DNA of 64,000 bases from CAZTVF01 sp964616985 (GTDB taxonomy: Bacteria; Planctomycetota; Phycisphaerae; SM23-33), in assembly GCA_964616985.1 (NCBI GenBank), contig CAZTVF010000002.1, positions 29,592 through 93,591 of the forward strand, read 5' to 3'. The notes under the pieces are model-generated. The model did no database searches. It saw nothing but the letters and a program-made list of their open reading frames with translations, and was not told the DNA's origin. A program made the position numbers and the translations under genes. Within the stretch, counting starts at the first letter, position 1, and each line of letters begins with the position of its first letter. Below are positions 23,201 through 29,790 of this stretch, one piece after another.

Positions 23201-26200
23201 TTGCCGCGGTCGGCTGTGAGCAGCACGTCGCCCGTGATGTCGTTCTCGGCGAGTTCAACGGCGGATCCATCGCCGCCCCAGACGGCATTGGTGGCGCCGC
23301 GGAGGATGTTCTCGTCGATGACCGTCGAGAAGCGGCTGGTGGTGGCCACGCCACAGAAGCCGGTGAAGGCGGAGAAGTCATTGCTGGTGATGAAGGCGCT
23401 GGTCGTGCCCCCAACGCGGACGCCGAAGTCGCCGCCGCCGGTGAACACGTTGTCCAGCACGTTAAGCGTCTGGTATCCGTCCGCATCGATGGCGATCCGC
23501 GAGTCTTCAAAGCGATTGCCTTGAATGACGACCTGGCCGTTTGAGACGCGTTCGCCGGTGTTGGGATCTATCGCGCCCATGCCTCGCACGCGGACGGCGG
23601 TGCCGGTGCCGTCGCCGTCGAAGGTCATGCCGCTGATGGAGATACTGCCGGCGTCGTTGATGTCGAAGACCGGGGCGCCGGAGTAGTTGAGTTCGGACCA
23701 ACCCGTCCCGATAAAGGCGAGATTGTCGGTCGTGCATACGGCCGTGCTGGTGATGTTGTAGTTTCCGCTATCGACGAGAACGTAGACGCGGCTCTCGTCG
23801 CCCTGCACCATGGGCATGATCGAGGCGAGAGACCTTCTGGGCGTCGTGGCCGAAAGGCCATCGTTGTCATCGCTGCCGGGGGCGGAAGTGAACAGATCGA
23901 GGCCGGGATCATTGTCGTTGATGTAGTAGACTTCGGTATGGGTGGCTGCGTTGGACTGCGGGAGGATCGTGATGTTGTCGATCTCATCGGGCGTGAGGAC
24001 CGCAAGGTAGTACGTTCCATCAGGCAGGGAGAGTCCCGAGGTGCTCGCCACGCCGTTCTGCCAGGCGGCCGAGTTGTAGAGTCGGTGCCCCTTCTCGTCG
24101 AAGACGGCGATGGCCATGTCGTCGTCGCGGGCCAGGTCAGTCACCTTGAATGCCGTCAACTCCTCCTGGCCGTCGGCTCGCTCGCTGTTGAAGCGGTACC
24201 AGGTGACGCCCCTGTCGCTGAGCCATCCGTCCTTACCGGTGGTGGCGCTGGGAATGACGCCCAAGTCGATGGCGCTGGTGGCGGCGCGGCTGTCCCAACT
24301 GATCTGCGTGTCGGGAACGGCGGCGTGGCGCCCGGCGTCCGAGAGGTCCAGCAGCGTCTTCTTGACCAGCCGCTTGCTGCCCTCCCAGAACAGGGCTTCC
24401 CACACGACGCGGATATCGAAGTAGATCTTGCCGCCGGCGTCGAACAGGTCCAGCAGGTGGTCCGGCAGGTACGAGGCCATCTCATCGAGGTGCAGGCGGT
24501 TGTCCCGGTCGAGGTCGACAATGTTGATCCACGCGTCCACGCCGATGCCGCCTTCGAGGCGGACCGACACGGCGTACGCATCCACGCCGAAGCCGATGCC
24601 GACGTGGCCGTCGAACTTGATCAGCGAATGCCCCGTGCCGGCGGCGATGTAGAAGCCATTCATGAGGTCTTCGGCCTCGCCGCTTTCGCCGTACATCCGC
24701 AGGCCTCGCGTGTCGAAGCCGAATGTCGCCTGGGCCGTCACGCCCAGTTCCATGCTGATCGTGATCACCAGCCACGGGTACACCACGGGGATCTTCCACA
24801 CGTGGTCGACGCCCAAGCTGAGCTCGGGCGTGGTGTAGGTGATGAGCTCCACGTCGCGGCCCATGAGCAGTTCGACCGCGCGGAACGGGGTCTCCAGCAG
24901 GGGCAGATGGATGCCCAGGTCGTTCAGGTCGCCCAAGAAGCCCGAGAAGACGCCGCCGAGGCCCTGACCCTCGCTGAGCGGATCGCCGGCCTGGAAGGTG
25001 CCATCGTTGAGCGCCAGATCGAGCGGGCCGCTGGCGCCGGCGAGTTCGCCGCTGAACACGTAGCTGCCCAGGTGAACATATTCAGAGTCGAACTGCGGCA
25101 CGTGGGCAGACAAGTCGATCAGCGAGGCGAGGTCGGAGATGAATTCGGTCCTGGGGTTGCCGCTGGCGACCAGGCGGGCGAGGTCCAGGATCGTCACATC
25201 GTGGCCCATGGCCCCGGAGATGAACGGCAGGGGGGTGGTAAGCACGGCCAGCACAGGGCGCAGCGGCGCCATGACGTCATTGATGTAGCCAAGGACCGGC
25301 CCGATCGTGTCGCTGAGGAACTCGCCGAGATCCAGGCGGATGTCCTCCAGCGCGACTACCGGCGTCTGGCCCGGCCGCCACGTGGCCACCAGGTTGGCGT
25401 CCAGCGACGGGAAGTTGTCGTCGTAGTAGACTTCGATCTGCATGCTCACGTCGGCGGAGATCGTCGTGTCGACGGCTACGTCGAAGTCCCACCCGCCAAG
25501 CTGGTTGAAGTAGACGCGGTAATCGGTGCCGCGGCTGTCGAGGTCGACGTTGAACGTGGCGCCGGCGGTGATGAGTTGGCCCGGCAGCTGGTACGCCTTG
25601 ATCTTCAGGAAGTTGGCCATCGTGCCATCGGCGTTCAGGCCGGTCACTTCCGCGCCGAGGTTCAACTGCAGGATGTCATCACTGTCGCCGAAACGAAGGT
25701 CGGTCTGGAAGCCCTCATTGCCGGTGATCAGGTAGAAGCCTTGATCTCGGTCCACGCCGAAGGCGAGATTGAAACCCCACGCCAGCTGCGCCTGCGCGTC
25801 GGCGGCAATGTCCAGGCCCAGGCCCGGCAGGCCGAGGTCGAAGTCGATGCTGCCGGCCGCGAACTCGTATGTGTCGGAGAACTGCAGGCGGAATTCGACC
25901 GCCTCGCCCACATCGGTCGTCTCGGCGGCCAGGATCTGTTCCGGCGTCAGCCCGAACATCCGCGCGATGTTGTTCGTCGCCCACGCGAGGTAGTTCAGCG
26001 GGTCGTCGTACGCCGTCCAGTTCGGCAGATCCGCCAGCAGGCCTGTGAGGTAGTCGGCGTTGAGCTGCGTGCCGACGATCGGCAGGGTGATGTCGAACAC
26101 GTCGCGGCCGAGCAGGTTCTCGATCTGCCCCAGCAGCACGCGCAGACCGTCGGTCAGGGCCCGCAGGTCCAGCGAGCCGGGCTCGATGAAGACGGGGTAC

Positions 26201-29200
26201 TCCGCATGCAGGCCACTGAGGCCGCCGACGCCATCGACGCCGACCAAGATCGACAGGTCATGATTGGCCGGGTCGGCCGCGAGGAACGGGCCCTGGAACG
26301 GCAGCACCAGGTCCACCTGCGCCCCGAAGCTCGCCTGCATGAGTTGCGGGAGGTTGCCCGAAAGATCGAACCGTTCGGCCACGCCCGCTTCGCCCTGCGG
26401 CAGTTGCAGACGGAACCCCGCGTAGGGGATGTCGGAATCGGCGTAGGCGGCGACGCCTCCGGCCGGGACGCCGCCCACATACAGGTGTCCGCCGACGATC
26501 TGCATCCCGACCATGCCGCCAAGCGAAAGGTTGAAGCCGATGCCCGGTCCCACAACCCGCACGTCACCCGAGATGCCCGTATCGTCGTAGAGGAACGGCG
26601 TCAGCGTGTCCAGGTTGATGCCCATGTTCAGCCGGAAGGTCGCGCCGCCGTCGGCGACGACATTCGCATGGCCGGAGACATCGAGGATGCTCGTGAGGGA
26701 TTCCATGCCGCTGCCGGCCAGGGCGTCACCCAGCAACGTCCCCAGATCCAGCCGCAGCGGGATCGTCCTGTTGAACTCCTTCGTCCAGTCGATGGCCATC
26801 TGCAGCGCGGCCGGGACGCCGGCGGCGCCTGGATCGATGCGCATCACGAACTGCGAGGGGTCCAGGTGCAGGATCGCACGGATTCGGGCGGCCAACTGCC
26901 CCAGCGTCTGGTTCAAGGCCGAGGGGCCCTCGATGCGAAGCTGATTGATGAAGGCGGTGAACTCGTCGACGTAGCTCAGCAGGCTATTGAGGTTCAGGCC
27001 CGTTCCGGGAATCGTCCAGCCCAGCGGCCCCTGGAGCCCCTTGAGGCCCTGGAGGTAGTTGCCCAGTGAAGACAGTGCGCTGATGAAATCGGCGCGACCC
27101 AACCGCGCCACGTCCAGCAAATCATCCAACCCTTGGGTGGTGATGTCCGGGAGGTCCGGCGAGGCGAGGCTCGGCTTGGAGATATCGATCCATCGCGGCT
27201 GCTGAAGCAGCCCCAGCGCCGCCAGCAGTTCCGACGTCAGCGTGACGGTGAAGTGGGTCTGCGCGGCCGCGTCCAGCACCAGCGAGTCGCCCACGAGGCC
27301 TTCGACGTCGTCGCGAACCGCCGCGATGAAATCGGCAAGATAGTAGCGAGTTCCGGGCAGGCCCAGGTGCAGCGAGGCGCTTGCAGGCACACGATTCTGC
27401 GGCGTGCTGGCCTCGCCGCCCAGCGTGGCCCAGCCGTCACTCAACGTCACCGAGCCGACCATGCCCAGGGACGCCTGGCCGCCGGTGCCGCTGCCGCCCG
27501 AGGGTAGCTGTGCTTCGAGGTCGATGGTGGCTTCGGCACTGGCATTTTCGATGAAGAACCGGTTGAGGAAGGACGATTCCGTCGCCTGCGTGGCCACCAG
27601 GCCCAGCTGTGCCGCGCCTGCCCCGGGCGTGATCTTCAGTCGCGGCGGTGACGACAGGTTCAGCGTCCGCAGGCTGACGCGCTCGACGTCGCGGCCATTG
27701 ACGTTCACGGTGGCTACGCGAGCCTCGACAACTTGGTCCAGGCCGGCCGTGACCAAGGCCGCATTGATGTCAGCGATGAGGTCGGCCATCATTCGATTGG
27801 ATGCATCGGCGAGCACGATTACGGTGACCGGCGCCCGCCCGCCCACCTCGACCGTGAAGCGAGCGTCCTGCGCCAGGCGCCCCATTCCCGCCGCCGGCCC
27901 GCCGGCGACAATCTGTGCCGCCTCCAACTGGAAAGGCGACAGTGCCACGGCGCCCGCCGCGAAGCCCAGGGCCGCAGCCCCCGCCCCGCCGATCGTCAAC
28001 TTGCCCGGCACCCAGGGGCCACGCGTTTTGAGGATCAGCCGCTCTTCATTGACGCCGCCATTGCTCACGACGATCTTTTGCGCCAGAACCGATTGGCTCA
28101 GCCCGGCGGCCAGTAGAGCGAGATTCACATCCTCGATGAGATCGTCCACGCTGGCATTGTTTGGGTCGGCCGCGATCGTGACGGTGACTGCCGCCGCATC
28201 GCCCACCTGCACGGTGAGCACGGCGTTCTGGGCCAGCCGTCCTTGGGCGGGCGCCGCTGAGGCGGCCTGGGCCGTGGCGATTAACGTGGGGATATCGAAC
28301 CCCAGCGTGATCGCCATGTTGGTGCCCAGCCCGGCATGGAGGCTGCCGGCGGCCGTCAGCGTCAGCGGGCCCTGCGAAAAGTCGTACGAGAAGGCCTTGT
28401 CGGCCTCGATCGTGTCGCTGAACTCCAGCGTGTAGGTCAGCTGGCCGTTCTGGAAGCCCATGAGGGCGCTGTTGATGCCGTCGCCGCCGATGAAACGGGC
28501 CAGCAGGCTCTGGGCGCTATCGAAGGCCGCCCGCAACGCTCCCTCGCCGGCGGCGAGCTGCTCGGTGACCGCCGTTTCCAGCGTGTTCTGGATCGCCTCG
28601 CCCAGCTTGAGCACGTCGGCAAGGCTCTGGCTGCCGAGCAGGCTCATCTGGCGGAACAGATCGGCGTTCTGCAGCGAGGTGAACGACATGCCCAGCTGGT
28701 CCAGCATCTGGAGCACCGTCGTTGAGTCAATCGCGCAGAAGCCCAGCAGCGATTCGAAATCGGTGTTCACCGCCACCGAGACGGCGTCGGTGAACACGTC
28801 GAGGCTGCTCAAGTTGATCTGCGGCGCCTGCGGCAGGGGGCTGATGTCCAGCGGCAGCATCGCCGTCAAGTTGCCCAGCGGCGTCAGCGAGAACAGCTGG
28901 TCCAGCGGCGTCGCCAGCAGCTGGTTGAGGTGAATCCGGTTCATCACGTCGCCGAACGGATTGAGGAACTCCGCCGGCAGGTCAACCACCATCGCCAACT
29001 GCGAGTGCACCAGGTCGATGGCAGCGTCCAGGAACCCCATTTGCAGCGGAAGCGCCGGCAAGGCTGGGTTGTTCGGCAGCGAGAAGTCAATGCCCAGATC
29101 AAACTCACCCAGGTTGATGAAGAACTGGTCCGCCGCCGGCAGCGTGAGGTCCAGGCCGAACGTCAGTGGCAGGGAAAGAGTAGTGACGGCCTTGCTTAGC

Positions 29201-29757
29201 AGCGAGCCGACCTCGATCGGATAGTTCGAAAGGACCGATGCCAGGTCCAGAGGCACGTCGAAATCCAGGGCCGTCTCGAACGGGAAGGTGAAACTCAAGG
29301 CCGTATCGGTCCAACTGCCCAATACAGCCAGGGGATCGACGTTGAAGTCCAGGGGAAGATGGATGCCGCCGATGACGGCGTCGACGAGTCCGTCGAGCCC
29401 CTTAAGCGCCTCGACCAGACTGTCGACCGAGGCCGTGCCTGCCGCCTCCAGCGAGGCCGTAAAACGCTCGACAAAGCCCAAATCGATCATGTCGCCTACG
29501 TGGGCCAGTGAGCCCAGCGACGAGTTTCCCAGCATGGCGAGTCTGGATTGGAAGAGGTCGGCCTGAGAGAGGCTGTCCGCCCATTGCGCGAACTGCTCCA
29601 GCCCCTCGGACAACCGGGCGCGCAGATCGCCACTGAGGGGATCCTGGTTGGAGCTGAGCAGGATGCGAGGTTCCAGCAGTTGCAGATCGAACGTATGCGA
29701 GATGGTGTCGTCCTCGAACGGCAGGTCGACAACACGATTCTGGTCGGCCCGCGACAT
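8224..29757 (-). CDS. Giant LEPR-xLL surface protein with beta-helix modules and dockerin
   Basis: A 7177-residue protein; start ATG 29757 has AAGGAG 7 nt upstream. Residues 28-34 are LEPRILL, the N-terminal motif of very large planctomycetal surface proteins. No classical Sec signal is visible. Residues about 40-1930 are beta-rich, with two repeats (near 505 and 625) like flagellar hook-protein insertion domains and an EF-hand-like DLDRDNRLHLDE near 1743. Five right-handed beta-helix modules start near residues 1943, 3526, 4166, 4836 and 5655. Most end in a SDYNLFYTTGTGK block, and several are followed by a Kre9/KNH-like Ig domain. Then come a malectin-like domain (about 5475-5577), a nidogen-like domain (about 6220-6400), a Calx-beta-like domain (about 6537-6640), a two-loop dockerin (about 6768-6825), Pro-rich repeats and a 200-residue tail. 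Probable role: cell-surface adhesion or polysaccharide binding. No catalytic motif was recognised. Confidence 0.93.
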   Translation of the reverse strand: MSRADQNRVVDLPFEDDTISHTFDLQLLEPRILLSSNQDPLSGDLRARLSEGLEQFAQWADSLSQADLFQSRLAMLGNSSLGSLAHVGDMIDLGFVERFTASLEAAGTASVDSLVEALKGLDGLVDAVIGGIHLPLDFNVDPLAVLGSWTDTALSFTFPFETALDFDVPLDLASVLSNYPIEVGSLLSKAVTTLSLPLTFGLDLTLPAADQFFINLGEFDLGIDFSLPNNPALPALPLQMGFLDAAIDLVHSQLAMVVDLPAEFLNPFGDVMNRIHLNQLLATPLDQLFSLTPLGNLTAMLPLDISPLPQAPQINLSSLDVFTDAVSVAVNTDFESLLGFCAIDSTTVLQMLDQLGMSFTSLQNADLFRQMSLLGSQSLADVLKLGEAIQNTLETAVTEQLAAGEGALRAAFDSAQSLLARFIGGDGINSALMGFQNGQLTYTLEFSDTIEADKAFSYDFSQGPLTLTAAGSLHAGLGTNMAITLGFDIPTLIATAQAASAAPAQGRLAQNAVLTVQVGDAAAVTVTIAADPNNASVDDLIEDVNLALLAAGLSQSVLAQKIVVSNGGVNEERLILKTRGPWVPGKLTIGGAGAAALGFAAGAVALSPFQLEAAQIVAGGPAAGMGRLAQDARFTVEVGGRAPVTVIVLADASNRMMADLIADINAALVTAGLDQVVEARVATVNVNGRDVERVSLRTLNLSSPPRLKITPGAGAAQLGLVATQATESSFLNRFFIENASAEATIDLEAQLPSGGSGTGGQASLGMVGSVTLSDGWATLGGEASTPQNRVPASASLHLGLPGTRYYLADFIAAVRDDVEGLVGDSLVLDAAAQTHFTVTLTSELLAALGLLQQPRWIDISKPSLASPDLPDITTQGLDDLLDVARLGRADFISALSSLGNYLQGLKGLQGPLGWTIPGTGLNLNSLLSYVDEFTAFINQLRIEGPSALNQTLGQLAARIRAILHLDPSQFVMRIDPGAAGVPAALQMAIDWTKEFNRTIPLRLDLGTLLGDALAGSGMESLTSILDVSGHANVVADGGATFRLNMGINLDTLTPFLYDDTGISGDVRVVGPGIGFNLSLGGMVGMQIVGGHLYVGGVPAGGVAAYADSDIPYAGFRLQLPQGEAGVAERFDLSGNLPQLMQASFGAQVDLVLPFQGPFLAADPANHDLSILVGVDGVGGLSGLHAEYPVFIEPGSLDLRALTDGLRVLLGQIENLLGRDVFDITLPIVGTQLNADYLTGLLADLPNWTAYDDPLNYLAWATNNIARMFGLTPEQILAAETTDVGEAVEFRLQFSDTYEFAAGSIDFDLGLPGLGLDIAADAQAQLAWGFNLAFGVDRDQGFYLITGNEGFQTDLRFGDSDDILQLNLGAEVTGLNADGTMANFLKIKAYQLPGQLITAGATFNVDLDSRGTDYRVYFNQLGGWDFDVAVDTTISADVSMQIEVYYDDNFPSLDANLVATWRPGQTPVVALEDIRLDLGEFLSDTIGPVLGYINDVMAPLRPVLAVLTTPLPFISGAMGHDVTILDLARLVASGNPRTEFISDLASLIDLSAHVPQFDSEYVHLGSYVFSGELAGASGPLDLALNDGTFQAGDPLSEGQGLGGVFSGFLGDLNDLGIHLPLLETPFRAVELLMGRDVELITYTTPELSLGVDHVWKIPVVYPWLVITISMELGVTAQATFGFDTRGLRMYGESGEAEDLMNGFYIAAGTGHSLIKFDGHVGIGFGVDAYAVSVRLEGGIGVDAWINIVDLDRDNRLHLDEMASYLPDHLLDLFDAGGKIYFDIRVVWEALFWEGSKRLVKKTLLDLSDAGRHAAVPDTQISWDSRAATSAIDLGVIPSATTGKDGWLSDRGVTWYRFNSERADGQEELTAFKVTDLARDDDMAIAVFDEKGHRLYNSAAWQNGVASTSGLSLPDGTYYLAVLTPDEIDNITILPQSNAATHTEVYYINDNDPGLDLFTSAPGSDDNDGLSATTPRRSLASIMPMVQGDESRVYVLVDSGNYNITSTAVCTTDNLAFIGTGWSELNYSGAPVFDINDAGSISISGMTFDGDGTGTAVRVRGMGAIDPNTGERVSNGQVVIQGNRFEDSRIAIDADGYQTLNVLDNVFTGGGDFGVRVGGTTSAFITSNDFSAFTGFCGVATTSRFSTVIDENILRGATNAVWGGDGSAVELAENDITGDVLLTADRGNVIRGNEIEGGVTLRASTSDWRANWPQHFYPPQDIEPTQIYPEFSQSIIANTIHGTIDIQSPASMVIEGNTADGIIIGGNNPLTNSVAVRGNTVNAGAGTAVLVTGDSWVDLTSNTLRGDTVVQIEGSRPSTLSLNDIWSNHTAVKVLGSGTAMMLENSITGSTAIYIESSAPVRIENNTLIHGWAYAVHGVGANTVASMIGNTNIQGNVVFESVGQATQQRLAAFVGNVVDGDVELLTGQYAAIEGNVVSGMLTVELSAFGGVAPISTFVGNTVNQGDMTLTVPSGQDWQLDRNTVNGGGIALVGGRRADVQNNTVSRSIVVTISDAPDNTLPASVLYNNIAPTELRLVGGPGVRASDNPNIGQLYIETTGAWLGAGETYHTIVSEHDAAHESSLGKLTVKVPGRVWIHDNLIAADGVTTVSAGPLRFEDNEVVHGAVVSTVSGLGDEPTVITRNNIYDGALLLTGGPGADIFSNRTIKSGMSIVLGDAWALPLGRTYHTLIYDNGNSGGQLGGIGVSAPAGAEIHHNTIMGAGELVVSGTSSQPHYVHDNVLNSTGDIRILAGPSATVVDNIVTGGGIRIDLAASVLPADQEWVTRVEGNETRDSMTLTLKDRAEVQDNTINNGTLWIYGSSPTPHRIIGNTISHSIEVRGGPAAVIEQNTLGQTGQIILDLEGHTLGNGDNTTYILGNTAPGGINANLAEAAIIAPLAVPGQADVPSIVGGIRLTGEASTPHQVLSNQVTGLIYINAGPGVVIEHNDATGQVIQVRLSGGVAEASRIVDNTARQIDATLLGGGMINDNTIGAGGLILDTGAAAEITGNTIAGGGMAISGSGAAGHAIESNTIAGTLLLSASASVMHTITDNTISGGQYGIDLPSSAPVTIFDNPRIEGTQYGLYVHGEAAVSVERTSDLRNDVIVGGQWGVYVSALNAEMTLRNNDIAGGVYISSQRASLVEDNDIHGGATGLYMSASAGGTARHNTIHDNAIGMEFHNASLQVYGNDISAGSTAGVVTDVTLGGGDWSDPNRVHDNAVGVQAQSGATIRFNKIEGNTIGVQAGAASQVHHNLLLNNATGVLISGVAGVSVVNNTIVTAAGDGIHVQSGASAATIRNNIVWTQDGYDLYVANDSQAGLASDYNNLFTSGAGKLVWYQKPFDDLFDWQIESLQDAHSIGYTRIAPTLDAPAFVNAPGGDYRQAASSTSVDGGSPADSAALEPAPNGGRVDIGAYGGTVLATASRSSYLRLEYPDFHADWQVDRARTIRWSQTNLTGDISVDVYTAAGTLAAHVGTYDASALSAIWSPQSSGLPADLNAGYRVRITSVATPSVFDESRETFTIVPAGGTFYVNDAFTAGDQYASTVGDNRNSGLSAAAPKASLLAFLRMYDLGSGDVIYVDTGSYVHVANLLIGGPGSAGDDEGLHIIGPDLQGSHAIINRSVNYAGTYSLDIDSADGVTIENLTLLGGQRGVWLHATSSRFIGRSLEISGTAAEGVRVESGSATVELTGLSVAYAGAAGIYSAAPDTTILDSVIHNNAGMGINLPTAGAASLLGNEVYANASGISVVMSVSGATAVVGSLGHGNSVHDNTGSGIVAEGSARVEGNAVSGHGGTGISLTRALTLGEPSANYNAVYNNADGIIAYTRGTLTGNLVYNNAGVGIKARETEAISRNVIHGNDIGVDLWAYYAGSVDHNVLYGNAVAGIRATGASTGAISFTHNTIDQATGDGIRLLGGVDDVTLLNNIIVVGSGYGVNVSSDSQDDFASDYNLFYTTGTGKVGYWAGAQTTLAQWRSASGKDPMSLWADPLFVNAAGGDYHEQSTRGSFHDGTLAVLLDGSGLPYAYGGDLQADAAQSRAIDRGSAASAFNLEPAPNGGFVNLGAYGNTPQASQSEDAYVMVLSPKAGDIAFLGRSSTIRWRSQDFTGTVDIELLSKGVVERTLAIGVANTGSFSWSVPADLPATAGYAIRITRAAAVGVSDTFELQTFSGIYYVNDSTAAEGDWTRAAGSLANSGLSADSPKSSIQAVFDSYELQAGDAIYVDAGTYALNSNLFLTAAQSGIRIVGYHDASHSDRHAVLNRGNTAAGSYGIEFSGASNTSLEHLWITGAYTGIYAADGVVGSGIRIENGRFYGNTDWGIWLGTGIAGPVVTGNEFSGLSSGGIAQDGGVHTGGAAASVAGNTVHDLNERYRNGIEMIGVDSVAENNILLDNYNGIEVQGARSIARGNQVSGGISGIYVGNGSAQADWVEVSGNIVHGQSVVGIQTYSSARIIGNTVYGIHHVEVEGAAVGAIVANGLIIGNVVYDNTWGIRSGNYTGLTVRGNLVYGNVIGIRTTSGLIEQNVVRDNVTGIRAYGYYSTQVLNNVISGNASVGLLLQGATSSYDAFQIANNTIYQPAGDGIRMEALANHVTLVNNIVQVAGGYGLYVSNDSQLAFASDYNLIFATGTGKAGYYGGDRLTLAQWRAASLQDANSLAVNPLFVNASAGDFHLQSLTGSFHNGSLAAMLDVSTGLPAAASGDWTLDAQQSPAIDRGDASKAYSNEPSPNGGFVNIGAYGNTAQASKSPLAYVTVLAPSAGESWMTNRSSTIRWRSQDTTGTVDVELLSGGAFVRTIATGVANTGSLAWTLPRELAQGDSYTIRITRTDSTVGLSDVFSIVPAAAVYYVNDSAVGGDGFDWTTAAGSDAADGLTRATPRATIASVLSSYQLGAGDIIYVDAGAYTLSSNIVLAAAQSGIRIVGYNDPAHTDRYALLNRNNTSSTSYAIQLTGADDVSLEYLRIAGAYRGVYAADSAGSVNLTVLGCWFFGNSDYGVYLGTGNTDANVLNSTLHGQVYAGIRQPKGLYIASDRAEVRGNDAHDMYGGGSYYAMYVTGADSVIADNHVQNNSNYYGILYNGQRGSVTGNEVIGSQIGIYSSSGANDRVNWTTVSGNTVHGQSYKGMEVGAAFVTGNTAYSVHHAGGSAMYLGWYADVVDNVVYDSTTGIQGSGSSGLVIRGNRVYFCDTGILTSSGLIEANRVYSNLVGIRSGGYYSSRIVNNLIYANTTAALVMDNVGIGQSQIVNNTIYQQAGDAIRLQNASTNVSLRNNIIYVGSGYGVSVSDDSQVGFDSDYNLFYTTGTGKVGLWQGQTFATVEEWFYKLASDFHSGQGDPLFVDPNGVDNVLGYTGGVDGGLDDNFSLAAASPAVGKGDPFLAAPAQALGGVNRATLGHQGGTAAAQVGSAAQGVSLLTLNGLEKVTQGDTVKVQWQSWGLSSYRALVQSNAGGAPNGYWSDVYRTGGDAYMNTATVSTVGVSNPAPADVYASYVGNYWSNLSYSIPTPDGTFTIRLHFADPTNAAAGSRKFDIVLQGQTAQSNFDIAAAAGGKNIATVREFQVTASGGSGIHLSFVNRTSYAIISGIEVLAAEPLGAASPTVNLEGSTDDGQTWAPIASNLAMDRLGRGEYLWNVQSPVSSNAKLRIVSAATGVSDASDRAFQVVAAGNDYYINDAAVLPGDWTTAPGNDLNSGKSADAPMASLQGLLALYTPSAGDRIFVDTGAYAILRNLTLDSRFSGVTILGYSDAGHADRHAIFNRGATTAGLYAFKLAGADDVTMRDVSITGADTGIYGADSAGSERFTLTASRLYGNNVRGLYIGTGNAGVTIDGVETDGSAYSGVNQDHGLYIGSGSTIVRNSRFHDHYAYGLQFDGGSSGEVSFNESWNNEFGLYILAGSTVQTLVHNNVIHDTTNYGIYASGWTLVQSNTVYNNAGGVNRPAIYTSSSTVEVVANEVYGSGTGIAGYGFAVRDNIVHHTTTAIKTTDNAVYEGNRLYANTTGINMAGGTVRRNTIYSNGTGINSANTYGGRIENNLIYANNDLGLQLTAGSSSSYALDVVSNTVYQPVGDAIRIDTNARYIHLYNNILQVDNGYCIRVTPGTTTGYAADYNLFYLPYVSGNAGRWSSTVAASLGEWQAASGQDLRSATGNPLFVDPSGADNVMGYAAPMGGSLMDGGRDDNFNLSAGSTAIDRGHSWKLPAADITGQTRLDDPGTVNAGSGDYTAASLGSSQFAMVGTAQNWKSDDTYWTLTFTGGFTFSFYDAVYTSCRVSTNGFIYFGNDYYQSFDKTNTQAELIARPMIAPLWADLKTNGAGDDIYVDSSVAGQVTIRWNATVVANGNDANFSATLFTDGRVQFDYGLGNASLPAPTAGISDGTGYHYLLLPYDGQSNLTAAASIRTATQAGIVDIGAYEFRGSTLDVAAPTISGSTPSVVAASGQTGQRMSQITLGLSEAVDEIDALASGNYELRKAGGDTFGSGDTLISLLPQYTTGGMSIVLNLTQGAIPAGLYRLTVRGGAGAALHDLSGRALDGNSDGQAGGDWVREFRVLGAGVIVTPTAGLVVTESGGTASFSVSLQSQPSTTVTVPITSSNAAEGTVSTNLLTFTAANWNQPQTVTVTGANDIVRDGNKSFTVSVGPAASSDADYQGLAAASVALTNLDDEADDVLAPSVTASGVNNGAAGRSMVNEITISFSEDVSGSLGVEDIEILNLDTGLAIDRSAIALTYDPVSSLARLTFATLLGGSLPDGNYYVTVTGSGVTDAAGNWLDGNANGAAGGDYHFAFHRYFGDTDGNRAVDSLEMLRMRAAYLRSSADPKYNAAFDADNDGDVDAVDMLRLRANYLKVLSPLAPPSQQEAAEQPPRASAPEVVADTQPPTTGDPVTPAAPEPAPEPTPATTDAPTPAADQPQPEVPANEPAPTTGDPVTPGAPEPAPEPAPATTDAPTPAADQPQPEVPANELAPTTGDPVTPGAPEPAPATTDAPTPAADQPQPEVLTGALDPVDTPAHDEITEPMPPAPLLEESAAASIVADAPADAALVMTPVDAVVAPAALVAPSPTASTGSLPSSVTGDLTVDLMGLPLAPLSRTIAPVRPNTLPTLDSLAVIAGESLPRPNTPLLQQVACVWADSPAADESVSMNVMTVLQQSCGLARRHEADVAARFDGSASLRTLTDEAAWSLAAEALTLLNEWAEPRA
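8831..9183 (-). repeat. Pro/Ala/Thr-rich tandem repeat near the giant protein's C-terminus
   Basis: Three nearly identical units encode TTGDPVTPGAPEPAPEP, then ATTDAPTPAADQPQPEVPAN. A shared seed occurs at 8834, 8951 and 9080, giving periods of 117 and 129 bp (39 and 43 residues). The shorter unit lacks a PEPA step. DNA identity between units is very high, so the expansion is recent or kept uniform. The segment joins the dockerin to the C-terminal tail and is probably an extended linker. Confidence 0.9.
9285..9455 (-). other. Dockerin type I domain region of the giant protein
   Basis: The encoded stretch has two calcium-loop/helix repeats: FGDTDGNRAVDSLEMLRMR with AAYLR, and FDADNDGDVDAVDMLRLR with ANYLK. 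Asp/Asn positions 1, 3, 5, 9 and 12 of each loop fit an EF-hand-like dockerin loop. Dockerins dock onto cohesins, and the neighbouring PEP-CTERM protein has a cohesin-like outline. Confidence 0.8.
10560..23935 (-). repeat. Array of five beta-helix modules in the giant gene
   Basis: Each module opens with a Y-Y/F-I/V-N-D strand and a 'D.NSGLSA..PKASL' segment, then VDTGxY/VDAGxY, then many short rungs such as VxxNxxxxxxxGIxV, and in most copies a closing block SDYNLFYTTGTGKVG with LAQWRxASG and PLFVN. Module starts on the minus strand lie near 23930, 19182, 17262, 15250 and 12796. Spacing of the later copies is 642-818 residues. The copies have diverged at the DNA level, pointing to old duplication. 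The malectin-like domain lies between the fourth and fifth modules, and the nidogen-like domain follows the fifth. Confidence 0.85.
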
Positions 29758-29790
29758 CAGGCTTCTCCTTTGCAGACCCCGCGATTCCCC

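Noticed and set aside
10560..23935. Regular short repeats suggesting a CRISPR array or non-coding repeat
   Set aside because: The periodicity comes from beta-helix rungs (VxxNxxxxxxxGI) in one long open frame. No identical spaced repeats are present.
23938..27069. A 1043-codon plus-strand open frame antisense to the giant gene
   Set aside because: It exists because the high-GC sense codons leave the antisense frame stop-free. Its composition is biased, it has no domain, and the opposite strand carries clear beta-rich repeats.
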